From contig JALHHH010000064.1 of assembly GCA_022837485.1 (NCBI GenBank), forward strand, positions 1 to 15,678: 15,678 nt of DNA, written 5' to 3'. A model generated the notes under the pieces. It saw nothing but the letters and a program-made list of their open reading frames with translations. It searched no databases and was not told the DNA's origin. Source of the stretch: Bacteroidales bacterium (GTDB lineage: Bacteria > Bacteroidota > Bacteroidia > Bacteroidales > Lentimicrobiaceae). This document shows positions 6,584-15,610 of this stretch, piece after piece. Every line of letters starts with the position of its first letter. Position 1 is the stretch's first letter. Both the position numbers and the translations under genes were made by a program.

Positions 6584-6618
6584 ATGAGCATCTGCTTTTC
6601 GAAACAGCAGGTGCTCAT
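6584..6618. terminator. Hairpin between convergent sigma operon and ligA
   Basis: A 13-bp stem (6584-6596 with 6606-6618, one T-G wobble in the middle) has a 9-nt loop and is followed on the plus strand by TATTATTT. The T-tract is interrupted, so termination efficiency is uncertain. It lies between two convergent transcription units and could serve both. Confidence 0.6.
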
Positions 6619-6660
6619 TATTATTTATGGAATATACAGTAATACTATAACTGAAAAGGA

Positions 6661-8706
6661 CTATGCACTGATCATACGAATAAAATCCCCTTCTGAAATA
6701 ATCTTCACTCCGAGCGTTTCCGCTTTACGTCTTTTTTCAGGGCCCATATTCTCACCGGCCAGAAGGTAGTCGGTTTTTGACGAAATGCTGCTGCTGACCT
6801 TACCTCCGTTCGCTTCAATTGCTTTTTTTATTCCGTCCCGGGTAAAAGTGGTAAATACCCCGCTTACCACGAATAATCTTGCATTCAGAATATTGCTTTG
6901 GGCAGCCTCTTCGTGACTGGATGTAAATTGAATCCCATGATTTCTGAGCCGGGTGATAAGCTCCAGATTCAACGGATTCTGAAAAAAATCGAGGACACTT
7001 CCGGCGATCTTGTCTCCGATTTCATCAACAGTAATCAGATCACCGGCATCGGCTTTCATAAGGTTATCCACCGAATGGTAATGACGGGCCAGTTTTCGGG
7101 CAACTGTTTCGCCTACATAACGTATTCCCAAAGCAAAGAGTACACGCTCAAACGGAACTGAGCGCGATTTGTCAATCCCTTCCAGTATATTCTGAACCGT
7201 TTTTTCACGGAAACTCAGTTTTTTCTCTTTCCCGTCTTCAGAACGGATTACCTTTTCCAGTCCCAGCAGGTCCTTTTCAGTCAGTTCGTACAAATCTGCA
7301 ACATCCGATACCAATCCGTTATCGAAAAGCATCTCTATCTTCCCTTCGCCCAGACTTTCGATGTTCATAGCTTTACGCGCAATGAAGTGAACAAGCCGGC
7401 CTTTAATCTGGGGCGGACATCCCGTTTCGTTGGGGCAATACCATGCAGATTCTCCTTCGTTGCGGAACAACACGGATCCACATTCCGGACAATGCGTAAG
7501 AAACTGAACCGGCCCGGAGCCGGAATGCCTGGACAGAAGATCCACAGCCGTTATTTTGGGAATAATCTCACCTCCTTTTTCCACAAACACATAATCTCCC
7601 GGACGTACGTCGAGAGCCGCCATTACATCCGCATTATGCAGAGTTGCACGTTTTACTATGGTTCCGGAAAGCGGCACCGACTCAAGATTTGCAACGGGTG
7701 TCACCGTTCCTGTGCGGCCTACCTGATAATCGATGGAAACAAGCCGTGTCCGGGCTTCCTCGGCCTTATACTTGTATGCAATTGCCCAGCGTGGCGACTT
7801 GGCTGTATATCCCAGTTTTTCCTGATGAGCCAGGGAGTTGACTTTGATCACAACTCCGTCGATATCAAATCCGAGCTGATTGCGGCTTTCTCCAACTTCA
7901 TGAATAAAAGCGAGAACCTGTTCAATTCCAGCACAGCGGGCGCGCACATCGCATACCTTCATCCCCCAGGATTTCAGCATATTCAGCCGGTCGAAATGGG
8001 TTTCTCCTCCAATATTATCACCTAGAAGGTAATAAACAAAAATATCCAACGGCCGGCGGGCAACAAGCTGAGAATCCTGTGTTTTTAAGGTTCCGGCTGT
8101 AGCATTTCTGGGATTTGCGAAAGGAGATTCCCCTTCGTCTTCCCGCTGCCGGTTCATGCGGTCAAAGCCTGCTCTTGGCATAAAAATCTCGCCCCTTACC
8201 TCAAAAAGTCCAGGAATATCTCCCTGTTCAATCCATAAGGGGATAGAATGGATAGTCCTAACATTAACCGTAACATCGTCCCCCCTTACACCATCCCCGC
8301 GTGTGATAGCCTGAACAAGCCTGCCCTCTTCATATATCAGACTGATAGACACGCCATCAATCTTCAATTCACATACATATTCGCAGTCCTCCCCCAGAAG
8401 ACGTGTTACACGGGCATCGAAATCCCTCAGCTCCCCCTCCGAATAGGTGTTTTCGAGCGAAAGCATGGGGTAGCGGTGAAATACTGTATTGAACTCTTTG
8501 GTGATATCTCCTCCAACGCGACGGGTTGGACTGTTGGGACTTACAAGGTCTGGAAATTCTTTTTCGAGCGATTCCAGCTCCTTCAGCAACGCATCAAATT
8601 CAAAGTCACTGATAACAGGTTCAGCCAGTTGATAATACCGATAGTTATGCTGTCTGATTTCTTCGCTTAACCGACTGATGCGTTCAATAGCCTGTTCCCT
8701 TTCCAC
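6661..8706 (-). CDS. ligA: NAD-dependent DNA ligase LigA
   Basis: A 681-residue enzyme that seals nicks in DNA during replication and repair, using NAD as AMP donor. The whole family order is present: N-terminal Ia domain (about 1-70, with NYRYYQL), adenylation domain with the active-site Lys115 in ELKIDG, GFDIDGVVIKV near 279-289, OB fold (about 320-400), a four-Cys zinc site (Cys406, Cys409, Cys424, Cys430), helix-hairpin-helix repeats (about 450-590) and a C-terminal BRCT domain (about 604-681). Length is normal for the family. The start codon is GTG; no ATG fits, and the N-terminus aligns well with other LigA starts. An HD-domain gene ends 44 bp upstream on the same strand, so co-transcription is likely. 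Confidence 0.98.
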   Translation of the reverse strand: MEREQAIERISRLSEEIRQHNYRYYQLAEPVISDFEFDALLKELESLEKEFPDLVSPNSPTRRVGGDITKEFNTVFHRYPMLSLENTYSEGELRDFDARVTRLLGEDCEYVCELKIDGVSISLIYEEGRLVQAITRGDGVRGDDVTVNVRTIHSIPLWIEQGDIPGLFEVRGEIFMPRAGFDRMNRQREDEGESPFANPRNATAGTLKTQDSQLVARRPLDIFVYYLLGDNIGGETHFDRLNMLKSWGMKVCDVRARCAGIEQVLAFIHEVGESRNQLGFDIDGVVIKVNSLAHQEKLGYTAKSPRWAIAYKYKAEEARTRLVSIDYQVGRTGTVTPVANLESVPLSGTIVKRATLHNADVMAALDVRPGDYVFVEKGGEIIPKITAVDLLSRHSGSGPVQFLTHCPECGSVLFRNEGESAWYCPNETGCPPQIKGRLVHFIARKAMNIESLGEGKIEMLFDNGLVSDVADLYELTEKDLLGLEKVIRSEDGKEKKLSFREKTVQNILEGIDKSRSVPFERVLFALGIRYVGETVARKLARHYHSVDNLMKADAGDLITVDEIGDKIAGSVLDFFQNPLNLELITRLRNHGIQFTSSHEEAAQSNILNARLFVVSGVFTTFTRDGIKKAIEANGGKVSSSISSKTDYLLAGENMGPEKRRKAETLGVKIISEGDFIRMISA

Positions 8707-8750
8707 AGCCCTGGCAGATTTAGTTAGAAAATATTCCGGAATAATTTGAT

Positions 8751-9362
8751 TTATCGTCGAATTGAAGCACTGTTTTTACAGTTGCTGGTGCACAATTGTT
8801 CTATTTCTCTGAGGTTTTGCAGTTTTCGTTCATCCCTCAGCCGGATAGCAGATTCGGTAAAGTAGGTGTGATTCCGCAGGAATTCCATTTGCAGTATATA
8901 CCAGTCTTTCAGATCGACTTTATTTCCGCTGAGTTCCCATTCAAGTCTTAGTTTTTGAGCAATCACAAAGAAATCAGCTCTTCCAAGGTAATCGAGATCT
9001 GCATCGCAGAGAATTTTCTCGCAAAGGGTTGAGGCTGTTTGAGGAAGTTTTGTTGCCATGATCATTGATTCAATGGCCTGAATATCCCCCTCCCCAAAAC
9101 CGAAGTATGGCAGGTACTCTCTGGCTATGACAACCGAAAGATCTTCATGATCGCTGAAACTCACTGTTATGCCGGCATCGTGGAGCAATGCTGCTGCCTG
9201 CAGCAGCTTGGTTTCATGATCCGCCAGCCCTTCCAGCTCAGCCAGCCTTACAGCAGCTTCGTGAACATCAATGGTATGTTCTGCGCTGTGATATACAATG
9301 GATGAGGGTAATTCCCGCCTCATTTTTTCCAATATGAAGTCGGTCAGATTATTCAGATTCAT
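8751..9362 (-). CDS. HD domain-containing protein
   Basis: A 203-residue soluble protein with an HD-type metal-dependent phosphohydrolase fold. Visible ligand candidates are His25 and His29 in YHSAEHT, His61-Asp62 in LLHDAG, and Asp120/Asp122 in LCDADLDYLG. His72 in the SDHED segment may complete the site. Members hydrolyse nucleotides or cyclic nucleotides; the substrate here cannot be read. The C-terminal tail has CTSNC. It is encoded 44 bp upstream of ligA on the same strand and probably shares its transcript, though nothing links the functions. I see no TAnnTTTG promoter in the 61 bp between its ATG and the terminator of the preceding gene. Confidence 0.85.
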   Translation of the reverse strand: MNLNNLTDFILEKMRRELPSSIVYHSAEHTIDVHEAAVRLAELEGLADHETKLLQAAALLHDAGITVSFSDHEDLSVVIAREYLPYFGFGEGDIQAIESMIMATKLPQTASTLCEKILCDADLDYLGRADFFVIAQKLRLEWELSGNKVDLKDWYILQMEFLRNHTYFTESAIRLRDERKLQNLREIEQLCTSNCKNSASIRR

Positions 9363-9423
9363 AGGGTCGGTTTAGGGTATTTGGAGACAGGCAGCCGGAG
9401 CAGTTTCCCGATTGCAATCCGAT

Positions 9424-9456
9424 AAAAAAAGCTCCGGCCTGAGCGGGAGCTTTTTT
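9424..9456 (-). terminator. Intrinsic terminator after the universal stress protein gene
   Basis: The stem runs of AAAAAAGCTCC and GGAGCTTTTTT are symmetric around a short GC-rich loop, giving an A-tract/T-tract bidirectional terminator. It is 15 bp past the stop of the minus-strand usp gene and separates it from the HD-ligA unit. Confidence 0.85.
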
Positions 9457-9470
9457 CGGTTAACTCCTTT

Positions 9471-10313
9471 TTACATTCCCAGGACTTCGTAATTAAATTT
9501 CCTTGGGTTTATACACATAACCGGTATCTGTGAGGAATTGAAAATAATGTCTTCATCATAGCTACCCAGCAGGAATGTACTCAGCCCCTTTTCAGGATTT
9601 GTCATGATCATAATGAGATCTGCATTGATGGATGTTGCATAATCGATGACCTGTTTGGAGAAGTTAGTGCTTTTCTCCGATGTACGCTCCGTGTAAGTTA
9701 CGTTATTTTTGGCAAGATAGCTGGCTACCTGTCGTGAAGCTTCGTATACGGCATCGTCTGCACCCCCTACCAGATAAATATGGATGGTAGCATTGAATTT
9801 TTTGGCAATATAAACAGCCCAGCGGGTTTTATCCAGCGGGCCGGCCTCGCTGGTAATCGGCAGCACAATCGTTTTGAAACCACCATGGAAAGGCCTTTTT
9901 TGCATAACAATCGTCGGTACCGGCGAAGATGTCACCACCTTTATGGCATAACTGCCTGTCAGGTGCTGTAACCCAACTTTTCCGTGTGTACCCAGATATA
10001 CAAGCCCTACGCCCAGATCCTTTGCAACTTCCCCGATTTCATTGAAAATACTCCCTTCACGGGTCAGCGTTTCAACCTCAATCCGATATTCCGATTTTAT
10101 CTTTTCCGCAATCTCCTGCAATCTACCCTCAATTGATTCCGGTGTAAGATTTTCGTTTTTCAGGTAAGCCCTGGTTTCGTTATTAATGATATGCAGAAGT
10201 ACCACTTTGTGATTTAAAAGCCGGGCAACTTCTGCAGCCTGAATGGCCGCGTTCATGCAAACCTCGGAGAAATCAGTGGGAACCAGAATGATGTCATTCA
10301 TTTTTGTATCCAT
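9471..10313 (-). CDS. Tandem-domain universal stress protein (UspA family)
   Basis: A 280-residue cytosolic protein made of two Usp domains (about 5-140 and 145-271). Domain 1 has the nucleotide-site residues: Asp14 in VPTDFS and the GTHG ... GS loop (Gly108, Gly111, Gly120-Ser121; spacing one residue shorter than the usual nine). Domain 2 has LPITSEAG in place of VPTD and lacks the first GxxG, keeping only GS at 250-251, so it is probably degenerate for ATP binding. Usp proteins bind ATP or sense stress; the exact role here is unknown. I start it at ATG 10313; ATG 10301 is a close alternative (MNDIILVPTD). The frame stays open to 10502 but that extension is not Usp-like. A terminator follows the gene, and a histidine kinase gene is divergent. 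Confidence 0.93.
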   Translation of the reverse strand: MDTKMNDIILVPTDFSEVCMNAAIQAAEVARLLNHKVVLLHIINNETRAYLKNENLTPESIEGRLQEIAEKIKSEYRIEVETLTREGSIFNEIGEVAKDLGVGLVYLGTHGKVGLQHLTGSYAIKVVTSSPVPTIVMQKRPFHGGFKTIVLPITSEAGPLDKTRWAVYIAKKFNATIHIYLVGGADDAVYEASRQVASYLAKNNVTYTERTSEKSTNFSKQVIDYATSINADLIMIMTNPEKGLSTFLLGSYDEDIIFNSSQIPVMCINPRKFNYEVLGM

Positions 10314-10371
10314 TTTATTTGTCGTTTTATGGGGTTGATCTGATGAATGCTGCTTTTTAATTCCAGCATGA

Positions 10372-10379
10372 CAAAAATA
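10372..10379 (-). promoter_or_regulatory. Candidate -7 box for the usp gene
   Basis: The minus strand reads TATTTTTG, matching TAnnTTTG, 58 nt upstream of the chosen ATG. No TTG occurs 19 nt further upstream, so the -33 half is missing. It supports the downstream start, because the longer open frame would begin upstream of this promoter. Confidence 0.45.
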
Positions 10380-10568
10380 ATTGATTTTAATGATTTTTCC
10401 TTGCAGACTGTGAAAATATTGTAAACTTGCACCTGTTTTTCCAGCCCGACTGTTATGGGATAGAAGCTGTAAGCTTATGATAAACAAGGGCTGAAAATGC
10501 AATTTACAAAGAACTCCGGTGAATTGAACTGCTTCTAACTATTATGTTTTACAGCATATTGACACTGC

Positions 10569-12350
10569 ATGGACTTCAACCTTACAATTATCTCCTGGAT
10601 CTTATTTTCAACGTTTATCGTTACCGGAAGCATTGCCATATACAGCCATGTGAAGGGGTATTCAAACCACCAGCTCTACTTTACCCTGATGATGGTTATG
10701 ATCGCGGAATGGTCGCTCATGTCGATGCTCGAATCTGCTGCCGTTACCATCCCTTCTAAGGTCTTCTGGTCAAAACTTGAATACATAGGAGCTCTCTCCA
10801 CCGGGGTTTTCTTCCTTCGCTATGCTCTGGGAGTTGCAGAAATTCGTGAGAGCCGGATTAAAAAGAACTTCTGGGCATTCTGGATCCTTCCATTTATTAT
10901 TGTATGCCTTGCTGCTACCAATGAGTTTCATAATCTTATCTGGACAGGCTTTGAATGGAGTCCTGACGGAGTAAACATTCTTATTTACAAACACGGTCCT
11001 GCATTTTACATAGGAATAATCTATTCACTGATACTTGTTCTTGTAGCCCAGATCGTTATCATCAGAGCACATCCAGAGATGCCGTTATCTTTTCGCCGCC
11101 AGGCCCGATCGGTAATCCTTGCCTGTATCTTCCCCTTCGTTGCAGCACTTATTTACACCACCGGTTATACGCTGATGGAAGGTCTGAATATTACCGTTCT
11201 CAGCTTTTCGGTTTCAGGTATAATCATTTTATTTGGCATAACCCGCTACCGGATTTTCGACATAGCACCTTTCGCCCGGAAAAGACTGACCGAAATAATG
11301 CAGGATGCTATAATCGTTGTCGACAGCGATGCAAAAATCATCTATCACAATCCTTCCGCTTCTTCACTTTTGCAGATCGAATCAAAGTACTTCTACAGCG
11401 ATCTTGCCGGTATTTCCTGGCTTTATAAACCCTGTGCCACGCTGCTTGAACAAAGTACCGCCCAATCCGATATTATTATTCAGAACGAAGAAAAAGAATG
11501 GTTCTACGTTCAGGTGCTTAATATGAATGACGATCACAGTAACCTGAAAGCCAAACTTCTTGTCATCCGAAATATCACCCGGATTAAAACCCTGGAAATA
11601 CAGACTCAACGATTGAATGAGGAACTAACCACCTCACACGATCAGCTGCTTACCATCAATGCACAGAAAAATAAGATCATCTCCATTATCGGACACGACC
11701 TGAAAACCCCTTTTCATCAGATCAGCTCTCTTTCCGGAATATTAATGAATGATCTCGAATCGTTCAGCCGGGAAGAAATTACCGGACTTTTGGGGGATAT
11801 AAGTACCGCTTCCGGAAACGGACTGGGTGTTCTGACTTCTTTACTTGACTGGGCAAAGGAACAACGCCGGCATTCGGCCATTAATCCTGAACTTTTCACC
11901 ATTCACGAACTTATTCGGGCAGTAGCGGCTGAAACCGCACCCGGAATTGCAGCAAAAGAACTGACTGTTGATTTTGAAATGAATGAAAACAGTACCGTTT
12001 TTGCCGACCGGAATATGGTCATGGTTGCGTTGCGGAATTTGGTATCGAATGCGATAAAGTTTTCATATGCAGGGGGCAGAATTTTAATCCAGGTGCAAAC
12101 AGATGGGTCTAAAACGCTTATTAAAGTCAGCGATGATGGAATTGGCATTGAAGAAGATAACCTGAAGCAACTTTTCTCCGGTCAGGGCAACACTTCTCTT
12201 CCGGGCACCGCAGGCGAAACCGGAACCGGTCTTGGCCTGATGCTCGTCTCCGAGCTGATAGTAAGTAATAAAGGTCGTATCGACGCTGAAAGCAAGGCCG
12301 GCAAAGGAACCAAGTTCACCATCACTCTCCCTGCAACTTTTCCGGATTAA
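10569..12350 (+). CDS. 7TM sensor histidine kinase with PAS domain
   Basis: A 593-residue membrane kinase of a two-component system. Residues 1-230 have seven hydrophobic helices, like the N-terminal 7TM sensor region of histidine kinases. A PAS-like domain follows at about 235-345 (DAIIVVDSDAKIIYHNPSA). A short coiled-coil linker leads to the HisKA helix with phospho-acceptor His376 in GHDLKTPF. The HATPase domain shows the N box (Asn494 in LRNLVSNAIKFS), G1 (Asp523-Gly524 in DDGIGI) and G2 (GTGLGL, 552-557). All catalytic motifs are intact. There is no receiver domain and no response regulator gene in this window, so it is an orphan as far as visible. It is divergent from the usp gene across 255 bp. 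The start at ATG 10569 has no clear ribosome-binding site. Confidence 0.93.
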   Translation: MDFNLTIISWILFSTFIVTGSIAIYSHVKGYSNHQLYFTLMMVMIAEWSLMSMLESAAVTIPSKVFWSKLEYIGALSTGVFFLRYALGVAEIRESRIKKNFWAFWILPFIIVCLAATNEFHNLIWTGFEWSPDGVNILIYKHGPAFYIGIIYSLILVLVAQIVIIRAHPEMPLSFRRQARSVILACIFPFVAALIYTTGYTLMEGLNITVLSFSVSGIIILFGITRYRIFDIAPFARKRLTEIMQDAIIVVDSDAKIIYHNPSASSLLQIESKYFYSDLAGISWLYKPCATLLEQSTAQSDIIIQNEEKEWFYVQVLNMNDDHSNLKAKLLVIRNITRIKTLEIQTQRLNEELTTSHDQLLTINAQKNKIISIIGHDLKTPFHQISSLSGILMNDLESFSREEITGLLGDISTASGNGLGVLTSLLDWAKEQRRHSAINPELFTIHELIRAVAAETAPGIAAKELTVDFEMNENSTVFADRNMVMVALRNLVSNAIKFSYAGGRILIQVQTDGSKTLIKVSDDGIGIEEDNLKQLFSGQGNTSLPGTAGETGTGLGLMLVSELIVSNKGRIDAESKAGKGTKFTITLPATFPD

Positions 12351-12511
12351 TCCATATACAAATCCGACTGCATTTCTTCAAAGATAACGAGTCAGTCATT
12401 TAACCCGATTTTGAAAAGGCGCAGAACAGAAAGCCTTGATATAAGACGGATACACAGCGTTTTCCGAAAATAAGTTCAATGCCGCTCCGGTTAGGTAAAG
12501 CGATTATAACC

Positions 12512-12519
12512 TATCTTTG
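12512..12519 (+). promoter_or_regulatory. Candidate -7 box for the GH13 gene
   Basis: TATCTTTG matches TAnnTTTG and would place the transcript start near 12526, about 35 nt before the ATG at 12561. The -33 element is only TTA with an 18-nt spacer. The rest of the 210-bp gap after the kinase gene holds a weak AAGGC/GCCTT hairpin (12416-12436) and no gene. Confidence 0.55.
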
Positions 12520-12560
12520 TAGAACATTCGGACAAACCGTATGCTACAAATATCCCTATT

Positions 12561-15386
12561 ATGCGAATCAAAACCGGATTTTTACTGTTGGCAAGTGTTA
12601 TTATCGCTTCACTTCAAATAAATGCACAGGTAATTTTAACCAATCCCGCCTTTCCGTCCGCAACGGATCTGGTGGAAATTATCTTCGACGCGTCCCAGGG
12701 TAACGGTGGACTCGCCGGGTACTCTGGCGACGTTTACGCACATACAGGAGTAATAACAAATAAAAGCACCAGCCCGTCCGACTGGAAATTCGTAAAAACC
12801 AACTGGGGCGTTAATACCCCTGAAACCAAACTCGAAAGAATTGGAGACGACCTGTACAAATTATTAATAACACCTTCTGTAAGAACCTATTATGGAGTTC
12901 CCGAAACCGACACCATCGTACGTATGGCATTCGTTTTCCGAAGTGCTGTACAAGTTGGTAATCAATGGCTTGAGGGAAAAACCGAAACGGGAGGAGATAT
13001 TTTTGCCGACATTTACCCCTCAGGTCTGTTTTTAAAATTCAACAGCCCGTCACAGAGCGCACTGCTTGTTGAACCAGGAAACGAAGTAATCGTGGAATCG
13101 GTTTCCAATATTGCCGATTCCATGTTTTTATATCGGGATAAAATCAGAATTAAAGCAGTTGCCGGCGCGTATATCCGGGATACGATAGAGGTTGGCGAAA
13201 CGGGAAAAACGTTTGTTCAGGCAATTGCCTGGACTCCGTCCGAATCTGTTGCAGATTCATTTTACTATTTTGTCAGACAACCCGTTGCAGTAGAAGAGCT
13301 GCCCGAGGGAATTATTGAAGGAATCAACTATTTGAGCGATACGTCTGTTATATTAAGCCTTTATGCTCCGTTCAAAGAACACGTTTTTGTAATAGGCGAT
13401 TTCAACAACTGGGAATACAGTGACCAGGGATACATGAAACGTGATCCAGATGGCAACCGCTACTGGATACACATAGACAACCTTGAAGCAGGAAAAGAAT
13501 ATATCTTTCAATATCTGGTCGATGGAAGCATCCGGATCGGAGATCCCTATGCTGAAAAGGTTTCGGATCCATGGAACGACAAATACATTCAGGAAACCAC
13601 GTACCCGGGCATTCTGCCCTACCCTTCCGGAAAAGCATCTGGCATTGCAACCGTACTACAAACCGCTCAGCCGGAATACACCTGGGAATTTACATCCTTT
13701 AACCCTCCCAACAAACATAACCTTGTTATATACGAACTTCTTGTCAGGGATTTTGTAGCAAAACACGATTATCAAACGCTGATCGACACGCTTGGCTACC
13801 TGAAGTCAATGGGCATTAATGCGATAGAACTTATGCCTGTCAATGAGTTTGAAGGCAATTCCAGCTGGGGTTACAATCCGAATTACTATTTCGCTCCGGA
13901 CAAATATTACGGACCCAAAAATGATTTGAAACGCTTCATCGATGCCTGTCATCAGAATGGAATTGCAGTAATAGTAGACGTAGTTTTAAATCATTCCTTT
14001 GGAACTTCACCCATGGTTATGCTTTATTGGGATGCCGCTTCCAACAAACCTGCAGCAAACAATCCATGGTTTAATCAGGAACCAAAACACGATTTTAATG
14101 TGGGATTTGACTTTAATCACGAAAGTCCGGACACGAAACGGCTCGTCAATCGGGTGGTAAAGTTCTGGCTTGAAGAATACAACATTGACGGCTACCGGTT
14201 CGATCTTTCCAAAGGATTTACCCAGAAAAATACACTTGGAAATACAAACGCCTGGGGACTTTACGATGCACCCCGGATAGAGCTGTGGAAGAACATTGCG
14301 GACACCATCTGGTCGGTAAACCCGGATGCATACGTGATTCTTGAGCATTTCGCTGAAAATGCAGAAGAAAAAGTACTTGCCAACTACGGCATGATGTTGT
14401 GGGGAAAAGCCTCGGACGAATTTGCGAAAGCGGCTATGGGCACGCTGTCGGGCAGCAGCTTTACCTGGGCTTCCTATAAAACAAGGGGATGGAATGAACC
14501 CAATCTGATCTCTTATATGGAGAGTCACGATGAAGAACGTATGATGGTTCGCCTGCTGAAAGAAGGGAATATTACCAATCCTTTCCATAGAGTAAAGGAT
14601 TCAACCATAGCTATGAAACGGCTCCAGCTTGCCAACGTATTTTTCTACTCCATTCCGGGCCCGAAAATGCTTTGGCAATTTGGAGAGCTGGCTTACGATT
14701 ATTCCATCGAATACAATGGCAGAACCGGTGAAAAGCCCATTCGATGGAATTATAAGCACGATTACAGAAGAAAAACACTTCGCAATGTTATTTCCACTAT
14801 GATTAAACTAAGACAGGAATACCCTGTATTCAGCACCAGTGATTTTTCAATGTCTTTAAGCGAATATATAAAGTATATACACTTGTATCATAACGACATG
14901 AATGTTTCTCTTATAGGAAATTTCGATGTTTACCAGGGTGACATTGTGCCCGGTTTTCCAAAAACGGGTACCTGGTATGAGTATTTCACCGGCGACTCAC
15001 TTATTGTTTCATCGGTTAGCGATGCTATTACGCTCAGTCCCGGTGAATACAGACTTTATACGGATGTCAGGCTTAGCACACCGGAAACCGGACTGGGAGT
15101 GGACGAACTGCAGGGCAAAGAATCGTTTTCCCTGATGAACCCGTTCCCTAATCCACTGGGGAGAAATGAAACATTGTCGATTCCAGTCTGTTTACGGAGT
15201 CAATCGTTCATTAATATAGTTGTAAGTGATATTACCGGCAGGCAGCTGGGTGTGCTGGCAGAGGGAATGTATTCTCCTGGTAGGCATACTTTTAAATGGA
15301 CGCCGTCCGGATCGTTACCTGGAATGTATTTCATACGAATAACTGGTTCAGAAAGGTCGGAAACAATTCCTGTTTTGGTAAAATAA
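12561..15386 (+). CDS. T9SS-secreted GH13 alpha-amylase family enzyme
   Basis: A 941-residue exported glycoside hydrolase acting on alpha-glucans. Residues 1-22 are a signal peptide (INAQ at the cleavage region). Residues 24-155 form an N-terminal domain seen in Bacteroidota amylases (FDASQGNGGLAGY, DVYAHTGVIT, DWKFV). A second beta domain covers about 156-245, and a CBM48-like set domain about 252-345 (FVIGDFNNWEY). The catalytic barrel is about 385-770. The four GH13 regions are intact: Asp473/Asn477-His478 in DVVLNH, nucleophile Asp548 in YRFD, acid/base Glu595 in VILEH, and Asp657 in MESHDEER. After a beta domain the tail (about 855-941) is a T9SS type A sorting domain (NPFPNPLGRN, ITGRQLG, PGMYFIRI). 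So it should cross the outer membrane by type IX secretion and be released or anchored at the surface. Exact specificity (amylase, pullulanase-like or branching) is open. Confidence 0.95.
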   Translation: MRIKTGFLLLASVIIASLQINAQVILTNPAFPSATDLVEIIFDASQGNGGLAGYSGDVYAHTGVITNKSTSPSDWKFVKTNWGVNTPETKLERIGDDLYKLLITPSVRTYYGVPETDTIVRMAFVFRSAVQVGNQWLEGKTETGGDIFADIYPSGLFLKFNSPSQSALLVEPGNEVIVESVSNIADSMFLYRDKIRIKAVAGAYIRDTIEVGETGKTFVQAIAWTPSESVADSFYYFVRQPVAVEELPEGIIEGINYLSDTSVILSLYAPFKEHVFVIGDFNNWEYSDQGYMKRDPDGNRYWIHIDNLEAGKEYIFQYLVDGSIRIGDPYAEKVSDPWNDKYIQETTYPGILPYPSGKASGIATVLQTAQPEYTWEFTSFNPPNKHNLVIYELLVRDFVAKHDYQTLIDTLGYLKSMGINAIELMPVNEFEGNSSWGYNPNYYFAPDKYYGPKNDLKRFIDACHQNGIAVIVDVVLNHSFGTSPMVMLYWDAASNKPAANNPWFNQEPKHDFNVGFDFNHESPDTKRLVNRVVKFWLEEYNIDGYRFDLSKGFTQKNTLGNTNAWGLYDAPRIELWKNIADTIWSVNPDAYVILEHFAENAEEKVLANYGMMLWGKASDEFAKAAMGTLSGSSFTWASYKTRGWNEPNLISYMESHDEERMMVRLLKEGNITNPFHRVKDSTIAMKRLQLANVFFYSIPGPKMLWQFGELAYDYSIEYNGRTGEKPIRWNYKHDYRRKTLRNVISTMIKLRQEYPVFSTSDFSMSLSEYIKYIHLYHNDMNVSLIGNFDVYQGDIVPGFPKTGTWYEYFTGDSLIVSSVSDAITLSPGEYRLYTDVRLSTPETGLGVDELQGKESFSLMNPFPNPLGRNETLSIPVCLRSQSFINIVVSDITGRQLGVLAEGMYSPGRHTFKWTPSGSLPGMYFIRITGSERSETIPVLVK

Positions 15387-15580
15387 GCCGTAATCGGATG
15401 TATCCGGAAGAAAAATTTTCAGTCTGCCGGGGTAAGAATTCTTCCAACCGGTGGGAATTTCTAACGTGCAAATGAGATATACTGTTGGTATTCAAAAAAA
15501 AGTTGGATGCGTAAGTAATTGTTGCTGAATTAATTCATCTGATTTGTTAATAACTGCACATTTTTTTTTGGAATAAACGC
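15387..15580. other. Intergenic region, no gene seen
   Basis: The first part of the gene-free stretch that runs to the window end. It holds no open frame of interest. An imperfect hairpin could form around 15436-15463 (AGAATTCTTCC against GGGAATTTCT) but without a following T-run, so I do not call a terminator for the amylase gene. A run of nine T lies at 15561-15569 just upstream of the promoter. Confidence 0.5.
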
Positions 15581-15610
15581 TTGCCAGAATAAAAAAAGGC
15601 TGTACTTTTG
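15581..15610 (+). promoter_or_regulatory. Perfect Bacteroidota promoter for a gene beyond the window
   Basis: TTG (15581-15583), exactly 19 nt, then TACTTTTG (15603-15610): a full match to TTG-N19-TAnnTTTG. Transcription should start near 15617. The remaining leader contains an unusually strong purine stretch, AAGGAGGAG, at about 15649-15656, and no ATG before the window ends at 15678. The downstream gene is therefore outside; a highly expressed housekeeping or stable RNA gene is possible. Confidence 0.8.

Noticed and set aside
7387..8025. 212-codon plus-strand frame opposite ligA
   Set aside because: Antisense shadow of the conserved ligase; composition rich in Cys, His and Arg with no domain.
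12416..12436. AAGGC/GCCTT hairpin after the histidine kinase gene
   Set aside because: Only a 5-bp stem, an 11-nt loop and no T-run, so not a credible terminator.
14007..14588. 193-codon minus-strand frame opposite the GH13 gene
   Set aside because: Antisense shadow of the catalytic barrel, no motif.
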